Source: Halosimplex halobium (GTDB lineage Archaea > Halobacteriota > Halobacteria > Halobacteriales > Haloarculaceae). From it: a stretch of DNA of 64,000 nucleotides. Below the pieces are notes generated by a model. It worked only from the letters and a program-made list of their open reading frames with translations. It had not been told where the DNA came from and did no database searches. Both the position numbers and the translations under genes were made by a program. Each line of letters starts with the position of its first letter. Position 1 is the first letter of the stretch. The stretch is taken from the NCBI RefSeq assembly GCF_051414055.1, contig NZ_JBLKNX010000019.1, positions 1 through 64,000 of the forward strand, written 5' to 3'. Shown here one piece after another: positions 42,353 to 51,312 of this stretch.

Positions 42353-43666
42353 ATGTTCGGAACCAGCGGCATCCGGGGACCGGTCGGCGAAGACGTGACC
42401 GCAGAGCTGGCCCTCTCGGTCGGGCGAGCCCTCGGCGTCGACGCGGACCGCGTCGTCGTCGGCCGCGACGCCCGCGAGAGCGGCCGGCTCCTGGCGGACG
42501 CGCTCGCCGCGGGCCTGCGCGAGTCGGGCGTCGATGTCGTCGACCTCGGCCTGTCCGCCACGCCTACGGTCGCCCGGAGTGTCGCCCGCGAGGATGCCGA
42601 CGCCGGCGCCGTGATAACCGCCTCCCACAACCCCGCACCCGACAACGGCATCAAGCTCTGGCAGCCCTCCGGGCAGGCCTACGACGCGGACCTGCGGGCC
42701 GAGATCGAACGGCGACTCCGCGAGGACACCGCCGACCTGGCGGCGTGGGACGAACTCGGTGACCGGGTCGACCGCGTCACCGCCGACGACCGCCACGTCG
42801 ACGCCCTGGTCGACTCCGTCGACGTGCCGGAGCCGCTGTCGGTCGTCGTCGACGTGGGCAACGGCGCCGGCGGCGTCACCGTCGACGCCCTCCAGCGGCT
42901 GGGTTGCGATGTCGAGACGCTCAACGCCCAGCCCGACGGTTCCTTCCCCGGGCGGCCCAGCGAGCCGACACCGGAGAACTGCGAGTCGCTCGCCGCCCTC
43001 GTGGCGGAGACGGACGCCGACCTCGGGATCGCCCACGACGGCGACGCCGACCGGATGCGCTGCGTCGCCGCCGACGGCACCTACCTCTCGGGCGACGTGA
43101 CTCTCGCGCTGCTGGCCCGCGCGGCCGCGAGCCCGGGCGACCGCGTCGCCGCGCCCGTCGACACCAGCCTCGCCGTCGACGACCACCTCGCCGAGATAGA
43201 CGTGTCCGTCGAGCGCACACAGGTGGGCGACGTGTACGTCGCCGAGCGCGCGGGCGAGTCGGGTGTCGCCTTCGGCGGCGAGCCCAGCGGCGCCTGGATC
43301 TGGCCCGCGGAGACGCTCTGCCCGGACGGCCCGCTCGCGGCCTGCAAGGTCGCCGCGCTCGCCGCCGAGCGCCCGCTGGCCGACCGACTGGCCGCGGTCG
43401 AGACCTACCCGATCCGCCGCGACTCGGTCGAGACCGCCGAGAAGGGCGCCGTCATGGAGCGGGTGACCGAGCGCGTCCTCGCGGAGTACGACGACGTGAC
43501 GACGCTGGACGGCGTCCGCGTCGACCTGGGCGACGCCTGGTTCCTCCTGCGGGCCAGCGGCACCCAGCCCCTCGTCCGGATCACCGCCGAGGCCCGCGAG
43601 GCCGACCGCGCCGAGGCCGTCTTCGCCGAAGCGTGGGAGCTGCTGGACGACGCCGTCGGGGCGTAG
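42353..43666 (+). CDS. glmM: Phosphoglucosamine mutase
   Basis: A 437-residue phosphohexomutase. The phosphoserine loop TASHNPA contains Ser91, the metal loop DGDADR is at 229-234, and the phosphate loop is RASGTQP. GlmM-type enzymes convert glucosamine-6-phosphate to glucosamine-1-phosphate for UDP-GlcNAc and surface glycans. Start ATG at 42353 (MFGTSGIRG). It is one of two mutases of this superfamily in the window. Confidence 0.93.
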   Translation: MFGTSGIRGPVGEDVTAELALSVGRALGVDADRVVVGRDARESGRLLADALAAGLRESGVDVVDLGLSATPTVARSVAREDADAGAVITASHNPAPDNGIKLWQPSGQAYDADLRAEIERRLREDTADLAAWDELGDRVDRVTADDRHVDALVDSVDVPEPLSVVVDVGNGAGGVTVDALQRLGCDVETLNAQPDGSFPGRPSEPTPENCESLAALVAETDADLGIAHDGDADRMRCVAADGTYLSGDVTLALLARAAASPGDRVAAPVDTSLAVDDHLAEIDVSVERTQVGDVYVAERAGESGVAFGGEPSGAWIWPAETLCPDGPLAACKVAALAAERPLADRLAAVETYPIRRDSVETAEKGAVMERVTERVLAEYDDVTTLDGVRVDLGDAWFLLRASGTQPLVRITAEAREADRAEAVFAEAWELLDDAVGA

Positions 43667-43791
43667 GGCCCAGCCGTCCGCGCGAGGGACCAGGCTCTCT
43701 GGACGTGGACCAGCCGACAGGGGGAGCGGTCGCTCGGCGGGCGTTCGCTCCACGGAGAACGGAACAGGAGAAGCGTCCTGGCAGCGTCCCG

Positions 43792-43813
43792 GGCGGGTCC
43801 CCCCGAACCCGCC
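43792..43813. terminator. Hairpin between convergent genes
   Basis: A 7-bp inverted repeat (GGCGGGT with complement ACCCGCC, 8-base loop) lies between the glmM stop and the convergent zinc-finger gene stop. It could terminate both transcripts, but there is no long T-run and archaeal termination rarely depends on hairpins. Confidence 0.35.
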
Positions 43814-43852
43814 AGGTCGCCTCCCCCCGATAGTTCACGACGATTCAGGACC

Positions 43853-44011
43853 CTAGCCGCGACGGGTCGAGCGCGCCTCGCGGACGTCGGCCCCGTCGCG
43901 GATCTTGTCCTCGCACTGAGGACAGACGCGCGGCGACTCGACCCCGTTGGGCGTGAACACCCGTGCGTAGTCCGCCGTCACGAAGGAACCGCAGTTCTGG
44001 CATTCCGGCAT
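43853..44011 (-). CDS. Small zinc-ribbon protein (DUF7563-like)
   Basis: A 52-residue protein starting MPECQNCGSFVTADYARVF with a second knuckle VCPQCEDKIRDG. The two CxxC pairs predict one zinc. It resembles the 49-residue gene at 39360-39509 (same first motif and the ADYARVF segment), so the two look like paralogues. No function is known. It faces glmM tail to tail. Confidence 0.8.
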   Translation of the reverse strand: MPECQNCGSFVTADYARVFTPNGVESPRVCPQCEDKIRDGADVREARSTRRG

Positions 44012-44316
44012 ACAGTACATCCCTTCGAGTACTGGACCTTAATGGTTGGTGATTTGGTAGTAGCACTCACACCCCGTCGAACCCGGGCGTGACGGCGTCA
44101 GCGCCGGTTCCGGACGGCGGCCACGGCGCGGATCTCGATCCGGACATCGAGAACGGGATCGACCCCCCTAAGAACAGCCAGATGACGATGGGGAACGCCG
44201 TTCGCTGCTTCGGTCGGTCGGAGCGGTGGCCGGGCACAACTGCACCAGAGCGGTACGGTTATTACCGAGAGACGGCTGGAACCGGACAACCGGACCGCAG
44301 TTCCGGAGGTCTCCGA
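44012..44316. other. 305-base intergenic stretch
   Basis: The region between the zinc-ribbon gene and the arylsulfotransferase-like gene holds a likely ribosome binding site (GGAGGT at 44305-44310) for the downstream gene. I see no tRNA, no stable hairpin and no small gene with convincing features. A TATA-like ACGGTTATTACCG lies at about 44255-44267. Confidence 0.5.
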
Positions 44317-45765
44317 ATGGACTGGGATTCACTCGAACTCACGCGCCCCCTGGCCGCCCGTCTCTGCGTGGTCGCCCTGATCGCGGCACTGCTCGTGCCG
44401 TCGGGCGTCTCGGCGCTCACGCACGAACCCGTCGAACTCCAGAAGGGTGCCATCGACGAGCCCGCCAACGGCACCACCGTCATCGCCGTCCAGGGGTTCA
44501 AGGGACGCGGACAGAACAGCTCCAAGAAGCCCGCGCGGCTCGTCGGCGTCGGCCCCGCAGGCGACCTCGAGTGGCACTACGAGCCAAAGGAGGACGTGAC
44601 GTGGTTCTACGACGTGGATCCCCTCGACGACGGCACCCTGCTGGTCGTCGGCGCCCGCCCCGACGGCACGACCGTCTTCAAGTACGACCCCGACACGAAC
44701 AGCCGCGTCTGGACCGAGCGGCTCGACATCCACGACACCCACGACGTGGACCTGATCAACGGCGATCAGCTGCTGATCGCCAACATGCGCAACTACAACG
44801 AGATGACCGAGACCAACAACGACCGCATCTTCGTCTACAACCGGACGACCGGCGAGACGGAGTGGGAGTACCGCTTCGAGCGCATCTACGACCGCGGCGA
44901 CGGCGGCAGCTACACCGGCGACTGGACCCACGTCAACGACGTGGACAAGATCGGCGAGGGCCGGTACATGGCCTCGCCACGCAACATGGACGAGGTGGTC
45001 GTCATCAACCGCTCGACCAAGGAGGTCGAGCTGTCGCTGGGCGCGCCGGGCAACCACAGCGTCATCTACGAGCAGCACAACCCCAACTACCTCACCAGCG
45101 AGGACGGGACCCCGACCATCGTCGTCGCTGACAGCGAGAACGACCGCGTCGTCGAGTACGAGTACGAGGGCGGCGAGGGCCGCAACGCGACCTGGGAGCG
45201 CACCTGGAACCTCGGCGTCGACGGCAACCTCAACTGGCCCCGCGACGCCGACCGGCTCCCCAACGGGAACACGCTGGTCACCGACTCGCTCAACCACCGC
45301 GTCATGGAGGTCACCCCCGAGGGCGAGGTCGTCTGGGAGTACTACGCCCCCTGGGGCACCTACGAGGCCGAGCGGATGCACCTCGGCGACGAGCCCGGCG
45401 GCCCCACCATCGCCGACCAGGACGCCGAGGGCGCCTACGGCCTGAACGGCAGCGCCGCGCTCACGCCCGGCGCGACCGAGCGGGCCACCTTCGCCTCGTG
45501 GCTCCACAGCACGTTCGCCGGCACGCCGATCTCGGGACCGGTCGCCTCGTTCGCCGAGCGGTGGGCCCACGTCGCCCCCTGGGTCCGCCCCGTCTGGATG
45601 GACCCGTGGGCGTTCGTCGCGGCGCTCGGCGCCGCCCTGCTGACCCTCGGCTGGGTCGGCACGGAGGCGGTCTACCACCGCCGCTGGATCGGCGGCCGTC
45701 TCCGCGCCGGCTACGACCGCGTGCGCCCCTCGGGCGGCGTCGACTCGACCCGCTCGGACGACTGA
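44317..45765 (+). CDS. Arylsulfotransferase-like membrane protein
   Basis: A 482-residue protein with a signal or anchor helix at 12-32, a six-bladed beta-propeller core like bacterial arylsulfate sulfotransferases (repeats such as WFYDVDPLDDGTLLVVG and NWPRDADRLPNGNTLVTDS), and a C-terminal membrane helix at about 428-448. It acts outside the membrane. A GGAGGT ribosome site precedes the ATG at 44317, supporting this start. Sulfotransferase activity is inferred; it could be another propeller enzyme. Confidence 0.8.
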   Translation: MDWDSLELTRPLAARLCVVALIAALLVPSGVSALTHEPVELQKGAIDEPANGTTVIAVQGFKGRGQNSSKKPARLVGVGPAGDLEWHYEPKEDVTWFYDVDPLDDGTLLVVGARPDGTTVFKYDPDTNSRVWTERLDIHDTHDVDLINGDQLLIANMRNYNEMTETNNDRIFVYNRTTGETEWEYRFERIYDRGDGGSYTGDWTHVNDVDKIGEGRYMASPRNMDEVVVINRSTKEVELSLGAPGNHSVIYEQHNPNYLTSEDGTPTIVVADSENDRVVEYEYEGGEGRNATWERTWNLGVDGNLNWPRDADRLPNGNTLVTDSLNHRVMEVTPEGEVVWEYYAPWGTYEAERMHLGDEPGGPTIADQDAEGAYGLNGSAALTPGATERATFASWLHSTFAGTPISGPVASFAERWAHVAPWVRPVWMDPWAFVAALGAALLTLGWVGTEAVYHRRWIGGRLRAGYDRVRPSGGVDSTRSDD

Positions 45766-45815
45766 CGGCGCCGCAGCCCGGCGGTTCTGGGGAAACGTCG
45801 CGGCGCCGGAGCCGG

Positions 45816-46394
45816 TCAGAAGTCGGCGGCGACCGACCCGTCCTCGGAGAGGTCGACGACGCCGTCGAACCGCGCGCGGAAGTCCGCCAGTTCCGCGTCG
45901 TCGTGGACCCCCTTCGCCAGGTGGAACAGGCCGACGGCGTCGTGCTCGTCCAGCAGTTCGAGGATGGCGTCGACGGCCTCGGCGGCCCGCTCGGCGTCGG
46001 AGTAGTACACCATCTCCGTCACCGAGTCGAGGCTGACCCGGCGCTTGCCCTCGGTCGATTCGAGGAAGGCGCGCGTCTCCTCGACGATCCCCTCGAGGTC
46101 GTCCGGCGCGGAGACGTACCTGACGTTCTCGGACTGGCGGCGGGTGTAGCCCCGCTCGACCGACAGCGCGTCGAGAATCGTCGCCCGCTCCTCGTCGACC
46201 TCGTAGTGTTCGAGCTTCTGGCGCACCTCGCGGGCGGTGGTCCGCGTCGAGATGACCAGCATCTCGTCGGTGTCCGTGCTCAGAAACTCCGTGTCGATGC
46301 GGTCGGTCTCGCCCGTGCTCGGATGCAGCAGGAGGATGCCCGTCCCGCCGGGTACCGTGTCCGGCGCCGACTCGATGGCGAGCTGGTAATCCAT
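45816..46394 (-). CDS. Degenerate RecA/KaiC-like protein
   Basis: A 192-residue soluble protein that resembles haloarchaeal KaiC/RadA-superfamily domains in strand order (MLVISTRTTAREVRQKLEH, then DSVTEMVYYSD) but has no Walker A GKT/S motif, so it probably does not hydrolyse ATP. The function is unknown; relatives are called HTR-like or DUF7090. The ATG at 46394 is used because it starts the first strand. Confidence 0.7.
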   Translation of the reverse strand: MDYQLAIESAPDTVPGGTGILLLHPSTGETDRIDTEFLSTDTDEMLVISTRTTAREVRQKLEHYEVDEERATILDALSVERGYTRRQSENVRYVSAPDDLEGIVEETRAFLESTEGKRRVSLDSVTEMVYYSDAERAAEAVDAILELLDEHDAVGLFHLAKGVHDDAELADFRARFDGVVDLSEDGSVAADF

Positions 46395-46711
46395 GTACAC
46401 GGGAGCGGCCGGAACCGTCTTAAGATTGGCCTTCCGTCTCACTGGTCTGCGACCCGTCTGCTCTCGGTCGCTGCGCTCCCTGTCGGCACAGGACGAGAAC
46501 ACACGAGCGGGAACGGGCCGGTGCCGGAGGCGCCCGCTGTTCCGTACAGCGGGACGAGCGAACCCCTCAATCAAATATCAGATATTGGCAAAGAGCGGCG
46601 TGCGAGATATAGGCCATGAATCGGTCGGTACAGACCTCTGATACTTGCTGAATCTGACACAGTGACCGATATTTCCGAAGATTTATCAATATTAGATAGA
46701 GTGATGGGGAT
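46395..46711. other. 317-base AT-rich intergenic stretch
   Basis: The base composition falls sharply from about 46575 onward and stays low through the next gene. Near the end, GATTTATCAATATTAG (46679-46694) is a candidate TATA region for the gene at 46712. No tRNA, repeat or insertion-sequence end is visible. Confidence 0.5.
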
Positions 46712-48658
46712 ATGAGTGAATTTACTACGAGTACAACTGCTACCTGTATTGCGATCCTGTTCCTTATTGGAATCTCGTTGTTCGGTGGCGTCGCGGCTGG
46801 TGACGATCCAACCTTCGTCGAGGAGCCGATCTCCAATGACGAAACATGGACTCCCGGGGAAGGCCCCTATCGTGTCACAGACGATATCACGGTTTCTAAT
46901 GGAACTCTGCTGACGATAGAACCCGGGACGACTGTTGAATTTGTGGAGGGCGGTTCGCTGATAATCAAAGGAGAACTGGTTGCTGGCCAGAATAGTAGCG
47001 AGAACGTTCAATTCACAACGTTGTATGATGATGCCAGCGCAGGTAATTGGGATGGATTGATCATCCAGGGGTCGGCCCAGTTGAACAATGTATCAATCAA
47101 CAAGCCGGCACGTGGTCTCGTTGTAAACAACGGCGGTGCTGCCGAGGCCACTAGCATACAGTTCCATGAAACTCAACATTCCGCCGTCGTACTCGACTCT
47201 GGCGGTACCGCAGTTTTAGTTGATGCAAAGTTCGGAGATGTCGGCGATGGGCCCTCCGGTTCAGATATATCCTTCGAGGGTCGGAGTGGGCTCACGATTC
47301 GCTCTTCTGTCGTCCCGCATGGGATCAGCGGCCACTCGGACAATGCCGGAGTCACCAATCTAACGGCGATAAATAACGATTTTCGAGGGGAACTCTCGCT
47401 TCCGGGCAGAACGAATGAGGTGACATTCAAAAATAACCTAATCAGAGACGAGGTAACATTTGAGCGGCGATACGGCGGTGGAAGCGGTTTCGTCTTTACA
47501 CAGAACACGATCACCTCTGCCGGGAAAGTGTCGGTTTCAGTTATCGACACTCTCTCAGATGTCACCGTCACGGAAAACAATCTGACTAGCGGCCGCTTCC
47601 TGATTTCATCCTCGGGTACAACCCAGCACGTCCGGGTTCAATCGAACACTGGAAAGAACGGTGTCATCAAGATCATCGGGGAAGACGATCTCGAGGACAT
47701 CACTGTTCGAGGGAACGAGTTCCAGAATACACGGCTTCAGCTCCGCGGTTCCTCCCTCTCTAACATTCAAGCTAGCGAGAACACGCTTATCGGGGGGAGT
47801 CGAGGAATCGAATTGATTGCTGAACATCAGGTCGAGAACGCTGAGTTGACTCAAAACCGGATCTACTGGGCGGAATCGGCGGGGATCTATATTAAAACAA
47901 CGCACCCCAGCGTAGGGGACGTGACCGGTACCAATATTTCGAACAACATGATTGCTCGAAACGGCGGTGCTGGCATTTTTATCAACTCGCGCAGTGCGAA
48001 CATCTGCTGTGACGACGACGCCAAATCAGTGATCAGTGGGAACCATCTTGTGAATAATACGTTCGGTATCGAACTGATCAAGGGGAAACCGACTGTCATA
48101 GAACAGAACCACGTCGTTGGAAACAATAAGACGGGGATACGGCTGGCTGCAGATGGACCGGCTATTGATTCGGCGACTGTTTTCACTGTTCACCGGAACA
48201 ATATCTATGATAACGGGGCCGCTCTGACATACGAATCAGGGACTGATGCAGAGGTTATCGCGGAAAATAACTACTGGGGGGCACCGAGTGGCCCCCATTA
48301 CCCAGCTGTCCTCCCAGAAGGAGAGGGGGGCAACGTTTCGAGTCAGGGAGAGATTGTAAACATCAATCCTTGGAGAGAGTCCCGTTTCGACGGGCTCGTT
48401 CCCGAGAGCGTTCCACCCAAGCAGACGGAGCAGTCGGACTCCAGACGATCAGCTACTCCAACGGTAACCGATTCGGAGAGATCTACCGCGGAAGAAAACT
48501 CCGCACAACTGCAGACGAAATCAGAAACGGAAGAGGACTCAGAGTTAGACGGTGATCGTGACGGTGCCTCGGGGTCCCGAGGACCCGGATTCGGTATCGT
48601 AGCTACACTGCTTGCCGTTTCCGCCGTAGCACTCCTCGCTAATAGAAGGGGAGAATAA
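46712..48658 (+). CDS. Low-GC beta-helix surface protein with PGF-CTERM
   Basis: A 648-residue exported protein with a signal peptide (TATCIAILFLIGISLFGGVA), a parallel beta-helix of about 500 residues (repeats such as VRGNEFQNTRLQLRGS), an acidic Ser/Thr/Glu-rich spacer and the C-terminal sorting signal GPGFGIVATLLAVSAVALLANRRGE. The PGF motif marks an archaeosortase A substrate that becomes lipid-anchored. Its codons are much more AT-rich than those of every neighbour, which suggests recent transfer. Confidence 0.85.
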   Translation: MSEFTTSTTATCIAILFLIGISLFGGVAAGDDPTFVEEPISNDETWTPGEGPYRVTDDITVSNGTLLTIEPGTTVEFVEGGSLIIKGELVAGQNSSENVQFTTLYDDASAGNWDGLIIQGSAQLNNVSINKPARGLVVNNGGAAEATSIQFHETQHSAVVLDSGGTAVLVDAKFGDVGDGPSGSDISFEGRSGLTIRSSVVPHGISGHSDNAGVTNLTAINNDFRGELSLPGRTNEVTFKNNLIRDEVTFERRYGGGSGFVFTQNTITSAGKVSVSVIDTLSDVTVTENNLTSGRFLISSSGTTQHVRVQSNTGKNGVIKIIGEDDLEDITVRGNEFQNTRLQLRGSSLSNIQASENTLIGGSRGIELIAEHQVENAELTQNRIYWAESAGIYIKTTHPSVGDVTGTNISNNMIARNGGAGIFINSRSANICCDDDAKSVISGNHLVNNTFGIELIKGKPTVIEQNHVVGNNKTGIRLAADGPAIDSATVFTVHRNNIYDNGAALTYESGTDAEVIAENNYWGAPSGPHYPAVLPEGEGGNVSSQGEIVNINPWRESRFDGLVPESVPPKQTEQSDSRRSATPTVTDSERSTAEENSAQLQTKSETEEDSELDGDRDGASGSRGPGFGIVATLLAVSAVALLANRRGE

Positions 48659-48888
48659 CTAAGAGTCATCACTAACCGTCGCTGATCGGGCGCCACGACT
48701 CATCTATCGACTACCCGATCTGCCTGCAGACGGAACCCGACTCCGTGCGAGATCTGCGCCCTGTATTCGTCACGATGCTGTAGACCTTGACGCAATCTGG
48801 CGGATGTTCCGGCGTTGTATTTGCAGAAGAAACCGACCGTCCTCAGCGAAGACCCGGTTCTCATGTGGGTGGCACCGCACGTGACGGT

Positions 48889-49446
48889 ATGGACAGCGGT
48901 CGCGCGAAAGGGTTCGTCGCCCTCACCTTCGGCCTCGGCGTCGCCGTCCTCTGGGCGGCTGTGGCCGGGGTCGTGCCGCCGAGCGGTGGCGTCGCCGCGG
49001 TCGTCTGGTTCGGGACGGCGCTGGGGGTTGCCGGGGGACCGGTAGCGCGGGCGGAGCGGCGCCTGGCGTCGGGGCTGGCCGCTGGACTGGCCGCGCTCGT
49101 CGTCGCCGTCGCCGTCGAACCGCTGGCCGGCGTTCCACTGCCCGACATCGGCGTCCTCGGTCCGTACACCTACCTCGCGACCGAACTCGTGTTCGGGTCG
49201 CTCGCGCTGGGGCTGCTCGTCCGCGCGGGCCGGGCGGCGCTACGGCGCGCGGCGGTGACCGTCGCCGTCGTCTACCCGCTGGCGTACGTCTGGGACTGGT
49301 ACACGCTGGAGGTTGGGGTGTTCGCCATCCCGCTGCGGACGGGCGTCGAGTTCGTCGGGATCCCGGTCGAGGAACACCTGTTCATGCTCGTCGTCCCGGC
49401 GCTGGTGCTGGGGATCCACGAGACGCTCCACGACCGGTCGGGATGA
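48889..49446 (+). CDS. Lycopene cyclase-domain membrane protein
   Basis: A 185-residue polytopic protein with about six helices. The segment YPLAYVWDWYTLEVGVFAIP and EEHLFMLVVPAL correspond to the conserved motifs of the heterodimeric-type lycopene cyclases (CrtYc/CrtYd). It probably acts in carotenoid synthesis or as a paralogue. No other carotenoid gene is here. The ATG at 48889 is chosen because upstream codons are of a different composition. Confidence 0.8.
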   Translation: MDSGRAKGFVALTFGLGVAVLWAAVAGVVPPSGGVAAVVWFGTALGVAGGPVARAERRLASGLAAGLAALVVAVAVEPLAGVPLPDIGVLGPYTYLATELVFGSLALGLLVRAGRAALRRAAVTVAVVYPLAYVWDWYTLEVGVFAIPLRTGVEFVGIPVEEHLFMLVVPALVLGIHETLHDRSG

Positions 49447-49492
49447 CGGGGCGGACCGTCGGGGCGTTTCGACGGAGACCGAGACGCGCCGC

Positions 49493-49864
49493 TCAGACCA
49501 GGTTGTCGTCGTCGAAGACGAACGCGGAGACGTGGGAGGCGAGCCGGCGGGCGTCGTCCTCGGTCTCGGCGTGGAGTTCGCCGGCGACGTGGCCCGTCTC
49601 GCCGCCGACGCCCGCGGTCTGGGAGTCGGGGTCGACGCGGACGGAGTAGGAGCGCAGCGAGCGGACGTGCTCGCGGAGCCGCCGCAGCGCCCGCTCGGAG
49701 AGCTGGCCGTCGAGGTGCTGGAGGTCGTAGCGGACGACGTAGCCGCGCTCGCCCTCGCGGACGGCCACGACGGGGAGCCCGCGGTCGGCGCAGCGGTCCC
49801 ACAGCGACCGCCCCTCCGCCTTGGTCTCGTAGGTCGGCACGTTCGACGGCGCCAGTTGGTCCAT
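49493..49864 (-). CDS. Uncharacterised conserved protein
   Basis: A 123-residue soluble protein with no recognisable motif; it has several beta-strand-like stretches (PVVAVREGERGYVVRYDLQHL) and a helical middle with basic residues. Lacks membrane helices. It stands between a lycopene cyclase gene and a divergent transporter. I do not recognise the family. Confidence 0.6.
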   Translation of the reverse strand: MDQLAPSNVPTYETKAEGRSLWDRCADRGLPVVAVREGERGYVVRYDLQHLDGQLSERALRRLREHVRSLRSYSVRVDPDSQTAGVGGETGHVAGELHAETEDDARRLASHVSAFVFDDDNLV

Positions 49865-49988
49865 CGCCCGGAGGTAGGGCCGCGAGACGTTTCTACGTTC
49901 CGCAGGCGAATGTCGGCCCGAGTGTCAGACGGGATACTTCAACGGCGTTCAGGGAAACGTCAAGTCCGCGCCGTCCGACGGACCGCCC

Positions 49989-51311
49989 GTGCGCGTCGAC
50001 CTGTCGGACCCGCGGGCGCTGATCCGCCGGTACTACCTCTTCCAGGCGCTGGCGGCGGTCGGGTTCGTCTCCCCGGTCTTCGCGCTGTTCGTCCTGCGGG
50101 ATCTGACCTACCCGCAGTACGGGACACTGAGCGCCGTCTACTCGCTGGTGCTGGTCGGCGGCGAGATCCCGACGGGGTACGTCGGCGACCGTGCGGGCCG
50201 CCGGGACACGCTCGTCGCGAGCAAGATCGCGATGGCCGCCTCGCTGCTCGGGTTTCTCCTCGTTGACTCGTTCGCCTCGTACCTGGTCGTCTACGTGCTC
50301 TGGGGAGCCGGAGTCGCCCTGACTTCGGGGACGGGCGGCGCCTGGCTCTACGAGGTGCTCGAATCGACCGTCGGCGAGGAGCAGTTCACGACGATCCGCG
50401 GCCGCGGGCAGTCGATCGCCCGGTGGAGCTCCGCTGTGACGACCGTGGTCGGCGCCGTCCTCTACGGGGTCGACCCCCGCGCGCCGTTCATCGCGGCGGG
50501 CGCGCTCATGCTCGTCGGCGCGGCCGTGGTCGCGACGCTCCCCCGGACCGAACAGTTCGAGGCCGGGGAGACGGTCGGCCCGTCGGTCCGCGATGCGCTC
50601 CCATTGCTGCGCGACCGCCTCGCTCGCCCGCCGTTGCGGTCGTTCGTTGCCTTCGCCGCGCTCGTCTTCGGCGCCGTCGGCGCCGGCAACCAGTACGTCC
50701 AGCCGATCGCCGTCGCAGTCGTCGAGGGGGTCGACCTCGGCGCGCTCCCGGTCGTCGGCGGCGTCGTCGGAGCCATCGGAACCGTATCGCTCCCCGTCGA
50801 GATCCCGGTGTCGGCGGCGACCGGGCTGGGACCGCTGTACGCGAGTTTCGCCGTCGTCGCGGGCGTCGTCAGCTACTACGCGGGGCCGATCGAGGCGCGG
50901 TTCGGCCTCTCGCGCGTCCTCGCGGGAGCCGCGCTGGTCCTCGTCGCGGCGACGCTCGTCCCGCTCGCGGCCCCGCTGGCTGCGTTCGCGACGTTCTACC
51001 TGCTCCGCGCGGTCCACTACCTGCTCCGGCCGATGGTCGAGGGGCACGTCAACGACCGGGTCGAGAGCGTCGGTCGGGCGACCGTGCTGTCGGCCGTCTC
51101 GATGGTCGTCGGCCTCGCTCGGACGCCGTTCGTCGTCCTCGCGGGCGTCGCAGCGGGCGCTCGTGGCCCCGTGGCGGCATACGGTGCGCTCGGCGCCCTG
51201 CTGGTCGCGACGACCGTCCCGCTCGTGGTCCTCGGCTCGCCGTTCCCCGACGAGGACGCGGCGGGCGCCAGCGAGGACGAGGAAACCGACGGCGGCGGCG
51301 CGCCGAACTAA
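49989..51311 (+). CDS. MFS transporter
   Basis: A 440-residue major-facilitator protein with 12 predicted helices. A conserved GYVGDRAGRR loop lies between helices 2 and 3 (motif A variant). It may export drugs or organic solutes; the substrate is unknown. The start is GTG at 49989 (VRVDLSDPRALIRRYYLFQ), since helix 1 begins 15 residues later. Convergent with the aminotransferase gene, whose stop is 2 bp away. Confidence 0.88.
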   Translation: MRVDLSDPRALIRRYYLFQALAAVGFVSPVFALFVLRDLTYPQYGTLSAVYSLVLVGGEIPTGYVGDRAGRRDTLVASKIAMAASLLGFLLVDSFASYLVVYVLWGAGVALTSGTGGAWLYEVLESTVGEEQFTTIRGRGQSIARWSSAVTTVVGAVLYGVDPRAPFIAAGALMLVGAAVVATLPRTEQFEAGETVGPSVRDALPLLRDRLARPPLRSFVAFAALVFGAVGAGNQYVQPIAVAVVEGVDLGALPVVGGVVGAIGTVSLPVEIPVSAATGLGPLYASFAVVAGVVSYYAGPIEARFGLSRVLAGAALVLVAATLVPLAAPLAAFATFYLLRAVHYLLRPMVEGHVNDRVESVGRATVLSAVSMVVGLARTPFVVLAGVAAGARGPVAAYGALGALLVATTVPLVVLGSPFPDEDAAGASEDEETDGGGAPN

Positions 51312-51312
51312 G

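Noticed and set aside
46395..48660. Insertion sequence or integrated element
   Set aside because: No transposase, integrase, terminal repeat or att duplication is visible around the low-GC gene.
48659..48888. Small gene between the beta-helix and lycopene cyclase genes
   Set aside because: The reading frames are short, of mixed composition and without start signals or motifs; I see nothing supportable there.
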